This document shows positions 49,520 to 59,621 of a DNA stretch of 64,000 nt, piece after piece. This DNA is from Actinomycetes bacterium. Its GTDB lineage: Bacteria > Actinomycetota > Acidimicrobiia > Acidimicrobiales > Ilumatobacteraceae. A program made the translations under genes and the position numbers. Under the pieces are notes generated by a model, which saw only the letters and a list, made by a program, of their open reading frames with translations, did no database searches and was not told the origin of the DNA. The DNA lies in NCBI GenBank assembly GCA_029782355.1, contig JAKOUY010000023.1, positions 354,711 through 418,710 of the forward strand. Reading direction: 5' to 3'. Numbering within the stretch: position 1 is the stretch's first letter; each line of letters opens with the position of its first letter.

Positions 49520-51064
49520 ATGACGTCAGCCAGAGCACACACGAATTCGCCCGCGCCCGTGCGCTCTGGCAGGTGGCTCGGCGGCCTGGTGATCCTCGGC
49601 GCGGCGCTGCGCGGCTGGCGGCTCGCCGCGCAGCCGCTCTGGATGGACGAGGTTGCATCGTTTCGCAATGCACAGGTCGTGCGCGCCGACGGGTTGATGG
49701 CGGTGGCCAAGGTCGACCACGTGCCGCCGCTGTCGAGTGCGCTGGAGGCGCTGTCGATGTGGATCGGGCGCGGAAGCGAGTTCTGGATGCGGCTGCCCGC
49801 GGCACTCGCCGGCACGATCGCCATCGCCCTCACCTACGTGGTCGCGCAGCGACTGCTCGGTGATCGGTCCATCTCGCTGGCGAGTGCCGGCGTGGTCGCC
49901 GTGGCGCCCTTCGCCGTGTGGTACAGCCAGGAGGGCCGGATGTACTCGCTGCTCATGGTGTGCGGCCTGGTCTACGTCATCTGCGGGTGGGCCGTGGTCG
50001 GCGGAGTCGCCCGCCGGTGGGAGTGGGCCGGGGCGGTGCTGTCCGCAGTGGCCGGCCTGTGGACCCATCCGTACATGATCCTGCTGATGATCTGCCTCAG
50101 CGCGTACGTGCTGGCTCGCAGGGGTTGGCGGGATCGCACGGTGTGGTGGTGGGCGACGATCAACGCCGTGGCAGTCCTGGCGTTCGTCCCCTGGCTGGTC
50201 GCCTCCGCTGGTCAGGCCAACACCACCGGGTTCGGCAAGAGCGGGCGCGTCTTCTGGTTGCCGTACACGCTGTACACCTTCGTCGGTGGGCACTCGATCG
50301 GCCCCTCGGTCCGAGACATGCGCCTGCTCGGCACCGGGCCGGCCGTGCGCCAACACGTGGGGGCGGTCGCCGTGGTCGCGGTCGCCGTCGCCGCCCTTCT
50401 CCTCGCCGCTGCGCCGCGGCTCTGGCGTCGGAGCGCGCCGGTGTCGTGGTGGCTGGCCGTCTGGCTGTTCGGCCCGATCGTCCTGGCGATCCTGGCGACC
50501 GTTCCCAGCGACCTCAGCTTCAACCCGCGCTACGCGATCACGGCGTTCCCCGCCTTCGCCATCGTCTCCGGCGCGGTGATCAGCGCCGTTCGCCGCGACC
50601 GACTGTCCATGGGGGTTGCGGCGCTGGCGGGCGTGGTCGTCGCGCTCGCCCTGCGCAACTGGTACACCGATGCCTACTACGCCAAGGACGATCTCCGCGG
50701 CCCGGCACGCGTCCTCGAGCAGTCGATGGGCCCGGGCGACCACTTGATCATCGACAACGCCACGGCCGTCGGACCGATGTCCCACTACGGCTGGCGCTGC
50801 CAGCCCAGCGACGTCGCCGTGCGCACCCAGGCTGGCGCGACGGCCGCTGCATCAGCCGTCCGACAGCGGCGCGGAACCGGCGTCACCTGGCTGCTCGTCT
50901 ATCGGCCGTGGGAGACCGATGTGGCCGGGGCACTGCCGGCGGCCCTGGCGGAGACCGGCGCGAAGCGCGTGGGCGCGTGGCCGGGCAGCGAACTGTTCTC
51001 GGCAGACGGGGTGGCCGACCTGGTGGACAGTCCTGGTCTGTCGCTGGGCTGCACGTCGTCGTGA
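49520..51064 (+). CDS. GT39/ArnT-like membrane glycosyltransferase
   Basis: A 514-residue polytopic protein of the dolichyl-P-mannose mannosyltransferase-like superfamily, which uses polyprenyl-phosphate sugars outside the membrane. The first extracellular loop has LWMDEVASFRNA with the DE pair, a later loop WYSQEGRMYSLL, and there are about eleven helices before a soluble C-terminal domain from about residue 385. GTG 49517 directly before ATG 49520 could also start it. It sits oddly between two betaine-degradation blocks. Confidence 0.83.
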   Translation: MTSARAHTNSPAPVRSGRWLGGLVILGAALRGWRLAAQPLWMDEVASFRNAQVVRADGLMAVAKVDHVPPLSSALEALSMWIGRGSEFWMRLPAALAGTIAIALTYVVAQRLLGDRSISLASAGVVAVAPFAVWYSQEGRMYSLLMVCGLVYVICGWAVVGGVARRWEWAGAVLSAVAGLWTHPYMILLMICLSAYVLARRGWRDRTVWWWATINAVAVLAFVPWLVASAGQANTTGFGKSGRVFWLPYTLYTFVGGHSIGPSVRDMRLLGTGPAVRQHVGAVAVVAVAVAALLLAAAPRLWRRSAPVSWWLAVWLFGPIVLAILATVPSDLSFNPRYAITAFPAFAIVSGAVISAVRRDRLSMGVAALAGVVVALALRNWYTDAYYAKDDLRGPARVLEQSMGPGDHLIIDNATAVGPMSHYGWRCQPSDVAVRTQAGATAAASAVRQRRGTGVTWLLVYRPWETDVAGALPAALAETGAKRVGAWPGSELFSADGVADLVDSPGLSLGCTSS

Positions 51065-51082
51065 GACCCGTCGTCGGGCCGG

Positions 51083-52813
51083 TCAGTCCCGGCCGTGCCG
51101 GCCGGCACGCACCAGGCGGCCCGGAAGCTCGCCGGTGAACTCGTCGTCGGCCACCGTGCGGACGCCGGCGACGAAGGTGGCGACGTAGCCCCGACCGCGC
51201 TGGACGAGGCGGCGTCCGCCGGCAGGGAGGTCGTAGGCCATCCGCGGCACGTCGAACCCGAGATGGTCGAAGTCGATGACGTTGAGGTCGGCGCGCTGGC
51301 CCGGGGCCAGACGGCCGCGGTCGGTGAGCCCGTACAGGTCGGCCGTCTCGGCGGTCTGGCGGCGCACGACCCGCTCCAGTGCCAGCCGCGGGCCACGGGT
51401 CCGGTCACGGACCCAGTGGGTGAGCATGAACGTCGGCATCCCGCCGTCGCAGATCGCCCCGCAATGGGCTCCGGCATCGCTGAGCCCCAGGCGGGTGTGC
51501 GGGTGCAGCGTGGCGTCGTGGGTCATGCTCAAGTCGCCGTACGAGTAGTTGAAGAACGGGGCGTACAGCATTCCCGTTCCGCCATCGGCGCACAGCTGGT
51601 CGAGCACCACCTGCATCGGTGGCACCCCACGGCGGGTGGCGACGGCGGCGACCGAGGTCTCGGCGCCCGGCTCGTAGTCGATGCCTGCCCGGTCGACGGG
51701 CCAGGTGCGATGCAGCTTGTCGAGCACCGCGGTGCGGAAGAAGCCACCGTCGTCGGGCTCGTCCTCGACGATCCGCCGGCGGCGTTCGGGTTCAGCGAGG
51801 GCGGCCAGCCGGTCCTCGATGGGCAACGCAGCCACCTCGGCGTAGGCCGGATGGAACAGCAGCGGGTGGACGCTGCCGGCCAGGCAGTAGAGGATGCCGA
51901 TCGACCGCCCGGCCACCTGGGCGTAGATCGGCAGGCCGTCGGCATGCGCGCCGTCGAGGAGGGCGAGGACCTCCCGCCAGACATCGGGCGCGCTGTCCGG
52001 TTGGTTGAGGTTGACGCACACCGGCTGACCGGTGATCGCCGCCACCGTTCGCATCCACGGGAACTCGCGGCGCGGTACGTGGGCATGGTCCGGGGCGAAC
52101 TGGAACACGCCGTGCCCGGCCCGGCGGATTGCTGCGGCGAGGCCCACCAGCTCGCGCTCGTCGGCATCGGTTCCCGGCACCAGCTCGCCGTCGCGGGATC
52201 GGTGGATGGGTGTGCGGCTGGTGCTGAACCCGAAGGCCCCGGCGGCCAGGGCGGCTTCGACCAGGTCGGCCATTGCGGTGATGTCGGCCTCGGTCGCCGG
52301 CTCGTTGGCCGCGCCTCGATCACCCATCACGTAGGCCCGCAGCGGTCCGTGGCCGATCTGCGAGCCGACATCGATCACCCGCGGCATCGACGCCAGGGAG
52401 TCGAGGTACTCGGGGTAGGTCTCCCAGCCCCACGTCAGTCCCTCGGTCATCGCCGAGCCGGGGATGTCCTCGACTCCTTCCATCAGGGCGATCAACCAGT
52501 CGTGGCGGTCGGGAGCGGCCGGAGCGAACCCGACGCCGCAGTTCCCCATGATGGCCGTGGTCACCCCGTGCCAGGACGACGGCGTCATCCACGGGTCCCA
52601 GGTCGCCTGGGCGTCGTAGTGGGTGTGCACGTCGACGAAGCCCGGCGTGACCAGAAGACCGGTCGCATCGAGGTCGAGACGGCCGCGGCCCGCCGAGCCG
52701 GCAGGCTCGACGGCGACGATCACGCCGCCCTTGACGGTGACGTCGGCCGGGTGGGCGGGCGCGCCAGAGCCGTCGACGACCAGACCGCCGCGGATCACCA
52801 GGTCGTGGGTCAT
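51083..52813 (-). CDS. N-acyl-D-amino-acid deacylase / amidohydrolase family protein
   Basis: A 576-residue amidohydrolase like D-aminoacylase. VDVHTHYDAQATWDP gives metal ligands His63 and His65, GNCGVGFAP the Cys region, and LGLSDAGAHCGAICDGG the late catalytic Asp. The ATG overlaps the ASKHA-protein stop, so it is translated with the corrinoid operon. Either a hydrolase for an N-acyl or cyclic intermediate, or an unrelated passenger; the true substrate is unknown. Confidence 0.87.
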   Translation of the reverse strand: MTHDLVIRGGLVVDGSGAPAHPADVTVKGGVIVAVEPAGSAGRGRLDLDATGLLVTPGFVDVHTHYDAQATWDPWMTPSSWHGVTTAIMGNCGVGFAPAAPDRHDWLIALMEGVEDIPGSAMTEGLTWGWETYPEYLDSLASMPRVIDVGSQIGHGPLRAYVMGDRGAANEPATEADITAMADLVEAALAAGAFGFSTSRTPIHRSRDGELVPGTDADERELVGLAAAIRRAGHGVFQFAPDHAHVPRREFPWMRTVAAITGQPVCVNLNQPDSAPDVWREVLALLDGAHADGLPIYAQVAGRSIGILYCLAGSVHPLLFHPAYAEVAALPIEDRLAALAEPERRRRIVEDEPDDGGFFRTAVLDKLHRTWPVDRAGIDYEPGAETSVAAVATRRGVPPMQVVLDQLCADGGTGMLYAPFFNYSYGDLSMTHDATLHPHTRLGLSDAGAHCGAICDGGMPTFMLTHWVRDRTRGPRLALERVVRRQTAETADLYGLTDRGRLAPGQRADLNVIDFDHLGFDVPRMAYDLPAGGRRLVQRGRGYVATFVAGVRTVADDEFTGELPGRLVRAGRHGRD

Positions 52814-54816
52814 CGCTCGCACCGGTCCCGGCGTCGCCGCCGTCGACTTCCGTCGGCTCCGGCCGCTGCCGCGTCGCCGTGGCGCGGTGGGGGCAGGTCG
52901 ACCAGTGCGGCCAGGTTGGGCGCCGGCGCGGTGCGGTGGGGGAGGGCCATGGCGTGGACGAACAGCTCCTGGAAGCGTGGCTCGGTGGCGGTCTCGATCT
53001 TCTCCACCCGGCGCACGGCCTGCTCCATCTCCGCCCGCGCCCGGCGGCTGAGCAGCGCGGCCACCGCCCCGGCGCCGGCGGCGTTGCCAACCGATCGGAC
53101 ACCGTCGAGTGGGCAGTCGGGAACGAGGCCGAGGATCATCGCGTGCAGCGGGTCGATGTGTGCGCCGAAGGCTCCGGCCAGGCGGATGTCGGCCACGACG
53201 GGTGACCCGGCGTGCTCGACCAGCAGGTCGATGCCGGCACGCAGCGCGGCCTTGGCCAGCTGCACGGCGCGCACGTCGTTCTGCGTCAGGGTCAACCGCC
53301 GCTCACCGTCGCGAGCGAACACGTACCGGAAGGTCCGCCCGTCGGCCTCGACATCCGGGCAGTGCCGGGCGGCGTCACCGCGGATCGTCCCGTCGGCATC
53401 GAGCAGCCCGGCGAGGTACATCTCGGCGATCAGGTCGATGATCCCCGACCCGCACACCCCGGTGATGCCGGTGGCGGCGATCGACTCGGCGAAGCCGTCC
53501 TCGTCGCTCCACTGCGGTGCGCCGATCACCCGCACCCGAGCCCGGCCGGTGTGGGGGTCGATGCGCACGGCCTCCACCGCGCCGGCGGTGGCCCGCTGCC
53601 CGCAGCTGATCTGGGCGCCCTCGAAGGCCGGCCCGGTGGGGCTGGACGCGGCGTACTGGCGGTGGCGGTCCCCGAGGACGATCTCGGCGTTGGTCCCCAC
53701 GTCGACCAGCAGCTGCATCGCCTCGGCCCGGTGCGGGCCTTCCGCCAGCATGGCGGCGGCGGTGTCCGCCCCGACGTGCCCGGCGATGCACGGCCCGGCG
53801 TAGAAGGTGGCGAAGGGCAGGTCGAGGTCGAGGTCGGTGGCGGGGCCGCCGACCGGGTCCGCGGTGGCCAGGGTGAACGGAGCCTGCCCCAGCGGGGTCG
53901 GATCGATGCCGAGCAGGACGTGGTGCATGATCGGATTGCCCACCAGGACGACGTCGACCACCGAGTCGCGCCGCTGGCCGGCCGCGGCGAGCAGCTCACC
54001 GACCAGTTCGTCGACCGCCCGCCGTACGGCGTCGGTCAGCACCCGGTCGCCACCGGCGTTCATCATCACGTAGGAGACCCGGCTCATCAGGTCCTCGCCG
54101 TAGCGGATCTGCGGGTTCATCCGTCCGGCGCTGGCCACCACCTGGCCGGTGAACAGCTCGCAGAGGTGGGCGGCGATGGTGGTCGACCCGACGTCGACGG
54201 CCACGCCGTAGGCCCCGTCGACGTAGCCCGCCCACACCCCCACCACGTCGCCGTCGCGCACCGCGGCCGTGGCCCGGCCAGATCGCAAGGCCTCGTGCAG
54301 GTGGCGCAGGACCGGCGCGGTCACGCACCGGGCGCGCACCCCGTGCTGGAGCTCTAGCGCAACCGTCAGCAGGTCGGCCGCCGAGCGTCCGTCGCCCAAC
54401 TCGGCGCGGGCGATCTCGACGTAGTGCATCGAGATCAGGGGATCGACCACCAGCGCCGGCAGATCGAGGTCCTTGCGGATCACCTGGTGGTGCACCTGGC
54501 TGGCCGGGGGGACGTCGACGACGACGTCGGCGCGCACCGCCGCGGCACAACCGAGCCGCTGACCCGGCACCAGCGCACGGGCGCCGTGGTACGCCGTCTC
54601 CAGCGGGCCCGGCGGGCTGAGCGCCGCATCGGTCGAGGTGATGCTCCACTTGGCGAAGTCCCCGACCGACACCGTCACCTGGCATCGCCCGCAGATGCCC
54701 CGGCCGCCGCACACGGTGTCGAGGTCGGCACCGAGCCGGCGAGCGGCGTCGAGCACGGACGTACCCTCGGGGACCTCGCCGGACAGACCGCTCGGGGTGA
54801 AGACGACCTTGGGCAT
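52810..54816 (-). CDS. ASKHA-domain corrinoid activation protein with N-terminal 2Fe-2S domain
   Basis: A 668-residue protein like RamA/ACE reactivators (DUF4445), which reduce inactive cob(II)alamin on corrinoid proteins using ATP. The ferredoxin domain has Cys36, Cys42, Cys45 and Cys90 (CGGRGICGRC, LGC), and the ASKHA ATPase part begins GVAVDVGSTTIAAHL near residue 205, with LLVDVGTNAEIVLG and ITGVCGSGIIDLIAEMY later. An Arg-rich tail follows. Its presence is strong evidence that a corrinoid protein is made by this organism. It ends one base from the start of the methyltransferase neighbour's coding end. Confidence 0.92.
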   Translation of the reverse strand: MPKVVFTPSGLSGEVPEGTSVLDAARRLGADLDTVCGGRGICGRCQVTVSVGDFAKWSITSTDAALSPPGPLETAYHGARALVPGQRLGCAAAVRADVVVDVPPASQVHHQVIRKDLDLPALVVDPLISMHYVEIARAELGDGRSAADLLTVALELQHGVRARCVTAPVLRHLHEALRSGRATAAVRDGDVVGVWAGYVDGAYGVAVDVGSTTIAAHLCELFTGQVVASAGRMNPQIRYGEDLMSRVSYVMMNAGGDRVLTDAVRRAVDELVGELLAAAGQRRDSVVDVVLVGNPIMHHVLLGIDPTPLGQAPFTLATADPVGGPATDLDLDLPFATFYAGPCIAGHVGADTAAAMLAEGPHRAEAMQLLVDVGTNAEIVLGDRHRQYAASSPTGPAFEGAQISCGQRATAGAVEAVRIDPHTGRARVRVIGAPQWSDEDGFAESIAATGITGVCGSGIIDLIAEMYLAGLLDADGTIRGDAARHCPDVEADGRTFRYVFARDGERRLTLTQNDVRAVQLAKAALRAGIDLLVEHAGSPVVADIRLAGAFGAHIDPLHAMILGLVPDCPLDGVRSVGNAAGAGAVAALLSRRARAEMEQAVRRVEKIETATEPRFQELFVHAMALPHRTAPAPNLAALVDLPPPRHGDAAAAGADGSRRRRRRDRCER

Positions 54817-55719
54817 CTACTCGGCGCCGCGCCGCCGGCGGCCCTCGCGCCGGCCGCGACCCTCCGACTCGGCGTTCGGGTCGCGATTGGCGCGGATCCA
54901 GGTCATGCAGTCCTGGTCGTGTCCGGCCAGCACGTCGGCGGCGCGGACCGCGGCCAGCACCTCGGGGTGCAGCGGGCTCATGATCGCCGAGGTCATCCCG
55001 GCGCCGATGGCCATGGCCAGGAACGTCCCGGTGATCACCTGCCGGTTGGGCAGTCCGAAGCTGATGTTCGACGCCCCGCACGTGGTGTTGACGCGGAGCT
55101 CGTCGCGCAACCGGCGGATCAGGGTGAAGGCTTGCTGGCCGGCCTGGCCGAGCGCGCCGATCGGCATGACCAGCGGGTCGACCACCACGTCGGCCGGCTT
55201 GATGCCATGGTCGGCGGCCCGCTCGACGATTCGCTTGGCGACGGCGAAGCGGACGTCGGGATCCATGCTGATCCCGGTCTCGTCGTTGCTGATCGCCACC
55301 ACCGCCGCCCCGTGCTTGGCCACGAGCGGGAGCACCCGCTCCATCACCTCGTCCTCACCGGTCACCGAGTTGACCAGTGCCTTGCCCTGATACACGGCCA
55401 GGCCGGCTTCGAGGGCGGCGATGATCGACGAGTCGATCGACAACGGCACGTCGGTGACCTGCTGGACGAGTTGCACGGCGCGGGCCAACAGGGCCGGCTC
55501 GTCAGCCAGCGGGATCCCGGCATTGACGTCGAGCATCTGTGCCCCGGCGGCCACCTGGGCCACGGCGTCAGCTTCCACCCGGCTGAAGTCGCCCTGCTTC
55601 ATCTCCTCGGCCAGCAGCTTGCGACCCGTCGGGTTGATCCGCTCGCCGATCATCACGAACGGGCGGCCGAACCCGATGACCACCTCCTTGGTCGCCGAGC
55701 TCACGATGGTGTCAGTCAT
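54817..55719 (-). CDS. Methyltetrahydrofolate:corrinoid methyltransferase (MtgA/AcsE family)
   Basis: A 300-residue TIM-barrel pterin-binding protein. MIGERINPTGRKLL, MLDVNAG, LVNSVTG and CGASNISFGLPNR are the pterin-binding blocks shared with AcsE, MtvA and MtgA. It would pass the methyl from the corrinoid protein to THF, the second half-reaction after MttB. ATG 55719 overlaps the DUF1638 stop by eight bases. The C-terminus is unusually basic. Confidence 0.92.
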   Translation of the reverse strand: MTDTIVSSATKEVVIGFGRPFVMIGERINPTGRKLLAEEMKQGDFSRVEADAVAQVAAGAQMLDVNAGIPLADEPALLARAVQLVQQVTDVPLSIDSSIIAALEAGLAVYQGKALVNSVTGEDEVMERVLPLVAKHGAAVVAISNDETGISMDPDVRFAVAKRIVERAADHGIKPADVVVDPLVMPIGALGQAGQQAFTLIRRLRDELRVNTTCGASNISFGLPNRQVITGTFLAMAIGAGMTSAIMSPLHPEVLAAVRAADVLAGHDQDCMTWIRANRDPNAESEGRGRREGRRRRGAE

Positions 55720-56326
55720 GGTCCTCCTCGTCGTCCGGAACGGTCCGCAGCCCGACGTGCACGGCGGTCTCGAACGCACCGTTCCCGGTACAGATGTACT
55801 GGAAATCGAGCCCTAGTCTGGCCGATGCGGCACGCCCGGCGGACACGATCTCGTCGGTGCACGCCTGGCTGAGCAGGACGACCCGCCGGTAATTGGAGAA
55901 GTAGGTGTCGCGCAGCTGCGGATGGCGGTCGAGGCCGAGCCCCTGCCACACCAGCGCATCGAAGTGCTTGGCCAGGAAGTCGGTGAGGTAGAACGTGCCC
56001 GGTTCCTCGTCGTGCAGCGCAGCGAAGCGCTCCGCTCCGGCGAAGAACTCGTAGCAGTGGGCGCCCGGCAGGCGGCGAACTCCCGGATTCCGGGCGATGA
56101 AGCGGTCGAGCGCTCCGCCCGTGCCGCAGTCGGCGTAGGCCACGAACACCGCCCGTCCATCCGCGCCGGAGATCGCCGACTCGACCGCCGGGACGATCCG
56201 CTCCGGACGGTTGTGCAGGTTCGCAGGCAGGTAGACGACCTCGACCTGCGCACCCAGGTCGGAGCGGCCGAGCACGGCGCGCAGCTCGCCGGCCAGAGCC
56301 CCACAGGCGATCACCAGCACCCCCAC
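55712..56326 (-). CDS. DUF1638 family protein
   Basis: A 204-residue protein of DUF1638, which I recognise as a companion of MttB-type methyltransferases and their corrinoid partners; molecular role unknown. It begins VLVIACGALAGELRAVL and has VVYLPANLHNRPERIV, VAYADCGTGGALDRF and HCYEFFAG with conserved Cys and His residues that could hold a metal or corrinoid ligand. GTG start, TAGGTT at 56334-56339 seven nt upstream on the minus strand. It heads DUF1638-methyltransferase-ASKHA-amidohydrolase. Confidence 0.87.
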   Translation of the reverse strand: MGVLVIACGALAGELRAVLGRSDLGAQVEVVYLPANLHNRPERIVPAVESAISGADGRAVFVAYADCGTGGALDRFIARNPGVRRLPGAHCYEFFAGAERFAALHDEEPGTFYLTDFLAKHFDALVWQGLGLDRHPQLRDTYFSNYRRVVLLSQACTDEIVSAGRAASARLGLDFQYICTGNGAFETAVHVGLRTVPDDEEDHD

Positions 56327-56333
56327 CGTGCCG

Positions 56334-56339
56334 AACCTA
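56334..56339 (-). promoter_or_regulatory. Putative -10 box TAGGTT of the corrinoid operon
   Basis: On the minus strand it ends 7 nt before GTG 56326 and would give a leaderless message for the DUF1638-led operon. Confidence 0.45.
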
Positions 56340-56421
56340 CCGCCGGGCTTCCACCTGGTCAGCGAATCCGGGCGAGTTGGCCGGATTCACTGACCAGCTC
56401 GTGGTGGGCCGACCGGTGCGC

Positions 56422-58086
56422 TCAGCCGCGGGAGTGGCGGTAGAACTCGACCGGTTCGGCCGGCAGGGGAGCGGTGCCGAGGATCAGATCGGCGGCCTTC
56501 TCCGCCAGCATCATCACCGGGGCGTAGATGTTCCCGTTGGTCACGTACGGCATGACCGACGCGTCGACGACGCGCAGCCCGTCGAGTCCATGGACCCGCA
56601 TGGTCGCCGGGTCGACGACCGCCATCGGCCCGGTGCCCATCGCGCAGGTGCAGCTCGGGTGCAGCGCGGTCTCGGCGTCCTTGGCCACCCACGCCAGGAC
56701 CTGCTCGTCGGTCACCACGTCCGGACCGGGAGAGATCTCGCCGGCACTGAACTCGGCGAAGGCCGGCTGGCCGAGGATGTGCCGGGCGACGGCGATGGCC
56801 TCCACCCACTCGCGGCGGTCGGTGGGCGTCGACAGGTAGTTGAAGCGCAGCGCCGGCTTGACCCGGGCGTCCGCCGAGGTGATCTGCACCGAGCCGCGCA
56901 CGTCGCTGTACATCGGCCCGATGTGCACCTGGTAGCCGTGGCCGCCCGCTGGGGCGCTGCCGTCGTAGCGCACGGCGATGGGGAGGAAGTGGAACATCAG
57001 GTTCGGGTAGGCGACCTGATCGTTGCTGCGGACGAAGCCGCCGCCTTCGAAGTGGTTCGACGCACCGGGCCCCCGACGGAACAGCCAGCGCAGCCCGACC
57101 CATGGGCGGTGCCGCCACTTCAACAGCGGGTTGAGCGAGATCGGCCGGGCTGCGGCGTGCTGGACGTACACCTCCAGATGGTCCTGCAGGTTGGCGCCGA
57201 CCCCGGGCAGGTGGTGGACCAGCGGTACGCCGACCTCGGCCAGGTGATCGCGGTCGCCGACGCCCGACACCTGCAGCAGTTGCGGCGAGTTGAACGCCCC
57301 ACCGCACAGGATCACCTCGGTGGCATCGACGCGGTGCGTGCGGCCCCAGCGCCGGTAGTCCACGCCGGTGGCCCGGGTGCCTTCGAAGCGGACCCGCATC
57401 ACCTCGGCGCGGGTGATCAGATCGAGGTTCGGGCGGTCGAGCACGGGATGCAGGTAGGCCCGGGCGGCACTGAGCCGCCGGCCGCGGCGGACGTTGCGGT
57501 CGAAGCGGGCAAAGCCTTCCTGGCGGTAGCCGTTGACGTCGTCGGTCAACGGATAGCCGGCCTGCTGGACGGCGGCGAAGAAGGCATCGAACAGCGGGTT
57601 GGTGGCCGGACCGCGCTCCAGCTCCAGTGGTCCGTCATGCCCGCGGAACGGGTCGTCGGGCGCGGCAGCGAGGCAGTTCTCCATCCGCTTGAAGTACGGC
57701 AGGCAGTGGGCGTAGTCCCAGTGCTCCATCCCCGGGTCCGCCGCCCAGCGCTGGTAGTCCAGCGGGTTGCCGCGCTGGAAGATCATCCCGTTGATGCTCG
57801 ACGAGCCACCGAGGACCTTGCCGCGGGTGTGGAACACCCGGCGCCCGCCCATGAACAGCTCCGGCTCGGTCTCGTACCGCCAGTCGTAGAAGCGGTTGCC
57901 GCTCGGGAACATCAGCGCCGCCGGCATGTGGATGAACACGTCCCACCAGTAGTCCGGGCGACCGGCCTCCAGCACCAGCACCCGGGTGGCCGGGTCGGCG
58001 CTCAGCCGGTTGGCCAGCACGCAGCCGGCCGAGCCACCGCCGACCACGACGTAGTCGTACGGCCGATCAGTACGGGGCGTCGACAT
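56422..58086 (-). CDS. betA: GMC oxidoreductase, choline dehydrogenase
   Basis: A 554-residue FAD enzyme: [19 protein letters not shown] dinucleotide fold, [27 protein letters not shown] (choline-dehydrogenase signature), and the C-terminal block with HPSCTCAMG and [21 protein letters not shown] carrying the active-site residues. It oxidises choline to betaine aldehyde. It starts 20 bases before the end of betB, so betB and betA form one operon. Confidence 0.93.
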   Translation of the reverse strand: MSTPRTDRPYDYVVVGGGSAGCVLANRLSADPATRVLVLEAGRPDYWWDVFIHMPAALMFPSGNRFYDWRYETEPELFMGGRRVFHTRGKVLGGSSSINGMIFQRGNPLDYQRWAADPGMEHWDYAHCLPYFKRMENCLAAAPDDPFRGHDGPLELERGPATNPLFDAFFAAVQQAGYPLTDDVNGYRQEGFARFDRNVRRGRRLSAARAYLHPVLDRPNLDLITRAEVMRVRFEGTRATGVDYRRWGRTHRVDATEVILCGGAFNSPQLLQVSGVGDRDHLAEVGVPLVHHLPGVGANLQDHLEVYVQHAAARPISLNPLLKWRHRPWVGLRWLFRRGPGASNHFEGGGFVRSNDQVAYPNLMFHFLPIAVRYDGSAPAGGHGYQVHIGPMYSDVRGSVQITSADARVKPALRFNYLSTPTDRREWVEAIAVARHILGQPAFAEFSAGEISPGPDVVTDEQVLAWVAKDAETALHPSCTCAMGTGPMAVVDPATMRVHGLDGLRVVDASVMPYVTNGNIYAPVMMLAEKAADLILGTAPLPAEPVEFYRHSRG

Positions 58087-59530
58087 CGCCCATCTCCACG
58101 TAGACGCTCTTCAGCTGGGTGTAGTGCTCGATGGCCGCACGGCCGTTCTCCCGCCCGAGACCGGACTGCTTGACCCCGCCGAAGGGCAACTCGACCGGCG
58201 TGATGTTGTAGGTGTTGATCCAGGTCGTCCCGGCCTCCAACCGGCGGACCACCCGGTGGGCCCGGGTCAGGTCACGGGTGAAGACCCCGGCGGAGAGGCC
58301 GTACGGCGTGGCGTTGGCCCGAGCGACGACCTCGTCCTCGTCGTCGAAGTCGAGCACGGCCATCACCGGGCCGAAGATCTCCTCCTGGACGATGCGCATG
58401 CCGTCGGTGCAGTCGACGAACACCGTCGGCTCGACGAAGCACCCGGCGGCCAGACGACCCTCGGTCACCCGCCGCCCACCGATCAGGAGCGTGGCGCCCT
58501 CGGCCCGGCCGGCGTCGATGTAGCCGAGCACCTTGGCGAGGTGCTCCTCACCGATCAGCGCACCGATGTGCGTGGCCGGGTCGGTTGGATCGCCGACCAC
58601 CAGCTTGGCCACCCGATCGGCGAGCCGGTCGAGGAACGCCTGGCGGACGGCGCGGTGGACGAAGACCCGGGTGCCGTTCGAGCAGATCTCGCCCTGCGTG
58701 TAGAAGTTGCCGAGCAGCGCCCCGGACACGGCGTTGTCGAGCTGAGCGTCGTCGAAGACGATCAGTGGGCTCTTCCCGCCCAACTCCAGGGTGACGTGCT
58801 TGAGGGTCGCAGCTGCCTGGGCCATGACCCGCCGCCCGGTGCCCACCTCGCCGGTCAAGGAGACCTTGGCGACTCCCGGGTGCGACGTCAGTGCCTGGCC
58901 GACGCGATGATCGCCCTGGACGACGTTGAACAAGCCGTCCGGGACGCCCGCCTCGGCGTAGATCTCGGCCAGCTTCACGGCGGTCAGCGGGGTCAGCTCC
59001 GCCGGCTTGAACACCATGGCATTGCCGCAGGCCAGGGCCGGGGCCGACTTCCAGCAGGCGATCTGGATCGGGTAGTTCCAGGCGCCGATCCCGGCGCACA
59101 CCCCGAGTGGCTCGCGGCGGGTGTAGCCCCAGTTGCCGCCGAAGTCGAGGTGCTCGCCATGAATGGAGGCGGCCAGGCCTGCGTAGTACTCGAGACAGTC
59201 GGCACCGCTGGCGACGTCGACGGCGAGGGCCTCGCTGATCGGTTTGCCGGTATCGGCCACCTCCAACGCAGCCAGCTCGTCGTTGCGCCGGCGGAGCAGC
59301 TCGACGGCGCGCATCAGGATCCGTCCACGTGCTGCGCCCGGGAGATCGCGCCAGCCGTCGAAGGCGGTGCGGGCCGACTCGACGGCGGCGTCGACGTCGG
59401 CGGTCGAGGCCTGCTGGACCTCGGCGAGCACCTCGCCGGTGGCCGGATTGACGGTTGGGAACGTCTCACCCGAGGTGGCGTCGACGGCCCGGCCGCCGAT
59501 GAACTGCAGGACGACGTCGGTGGGCGGCAC
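58067..59530 (-). CDS. betB: Betaine aldehyde dehydrogenase
   Basis: A 487-residue aldehyde dehydrogenase that makes glycine betaine. [21 protein letters not shown], the catalytic Glu in LELGGKSP and the catalytic Cys in [11 protein letters not shown], and [13 protein letters not shown] are all present and read like BetB. GTG 59530 gives the family-length protein and is preceded by TATCGT at 7 nt; the longer frame is antisense to the neighbouring dehydrogenase gene. Upstream gene of the betBA pair. Confidence 0.94.
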   Translation of the reverse strand: MPPTDVVLQFIGGRAVDATSGETFPTVNPATGEVLAEVQQASTADVDAAVESARTAFDGWRDLPGAARGRILMRAVELLRRRNDELAALEVADTGKPISEALAVDVASGADCLEYYAGLAASIHGEHLDFGGNWGYTRREPLGVCAGIGAWNYPIQIACWKSAPALACGNAMVFKPAELTPLTAVKLAEIYAEAGVPDGLFNVVQGDHRVGQALTSHPGVAKVSLTGEVGTGRRVMAQAAATLKHVTLELGGKSPLIVFDDAQLDNAVSGALLGNFYTQGEICSNGTRVFVHRAVRQAFLDRLADRVAKLVVGDPTDPATHIGALIGEEHLAKVLGYIDAGRAEGATLLIGGRRVTEGRLAAGCFVEPTVFVDCTDGMRIVQEEIFGPVMAVLDFDDEDEVVARANATPYGLSAGVFTRDLTRAHRVVRRLEAGTTWINTYNITPVELPFGGVKQSGLGRENGRAAIEHYTQLKSVYVEMGDVDAPY

Positions 59531-59537
59531 CCGATCA

Positions 59538-59543
59538 ACGATA
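59538..59543 (-). promoter_or_regulatory. Putative -10 box TATCGT of betBA
   Basis: On the minus strand it ends 7 nt before GTG 59530. It sits in a 91-base divergent region shared with the methylglycine dehydrogenase gene. Confidence 0.5.
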
Positions 59544-59608
59544 CGTCCCCGGCGGAGGTGCCGGCCGCCTGGCCGAACGGCCCGTGCGGGGTCGCGGCCC
59601 TCGGGGAT

Positions 59609-59614
59609 TACTGT
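59609..59614 (+). promoter_or_regulatory. Putative -10 box TACTGT of the methylglycine dehydrogenase operon
   Basis: It ends 7 nt before GTG 59622; the box itself overlaps an alternative GTG at 59613. This supports the 59622 start. Confidence 0.45.
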
Positions 59615-59621
59615 GACGACT

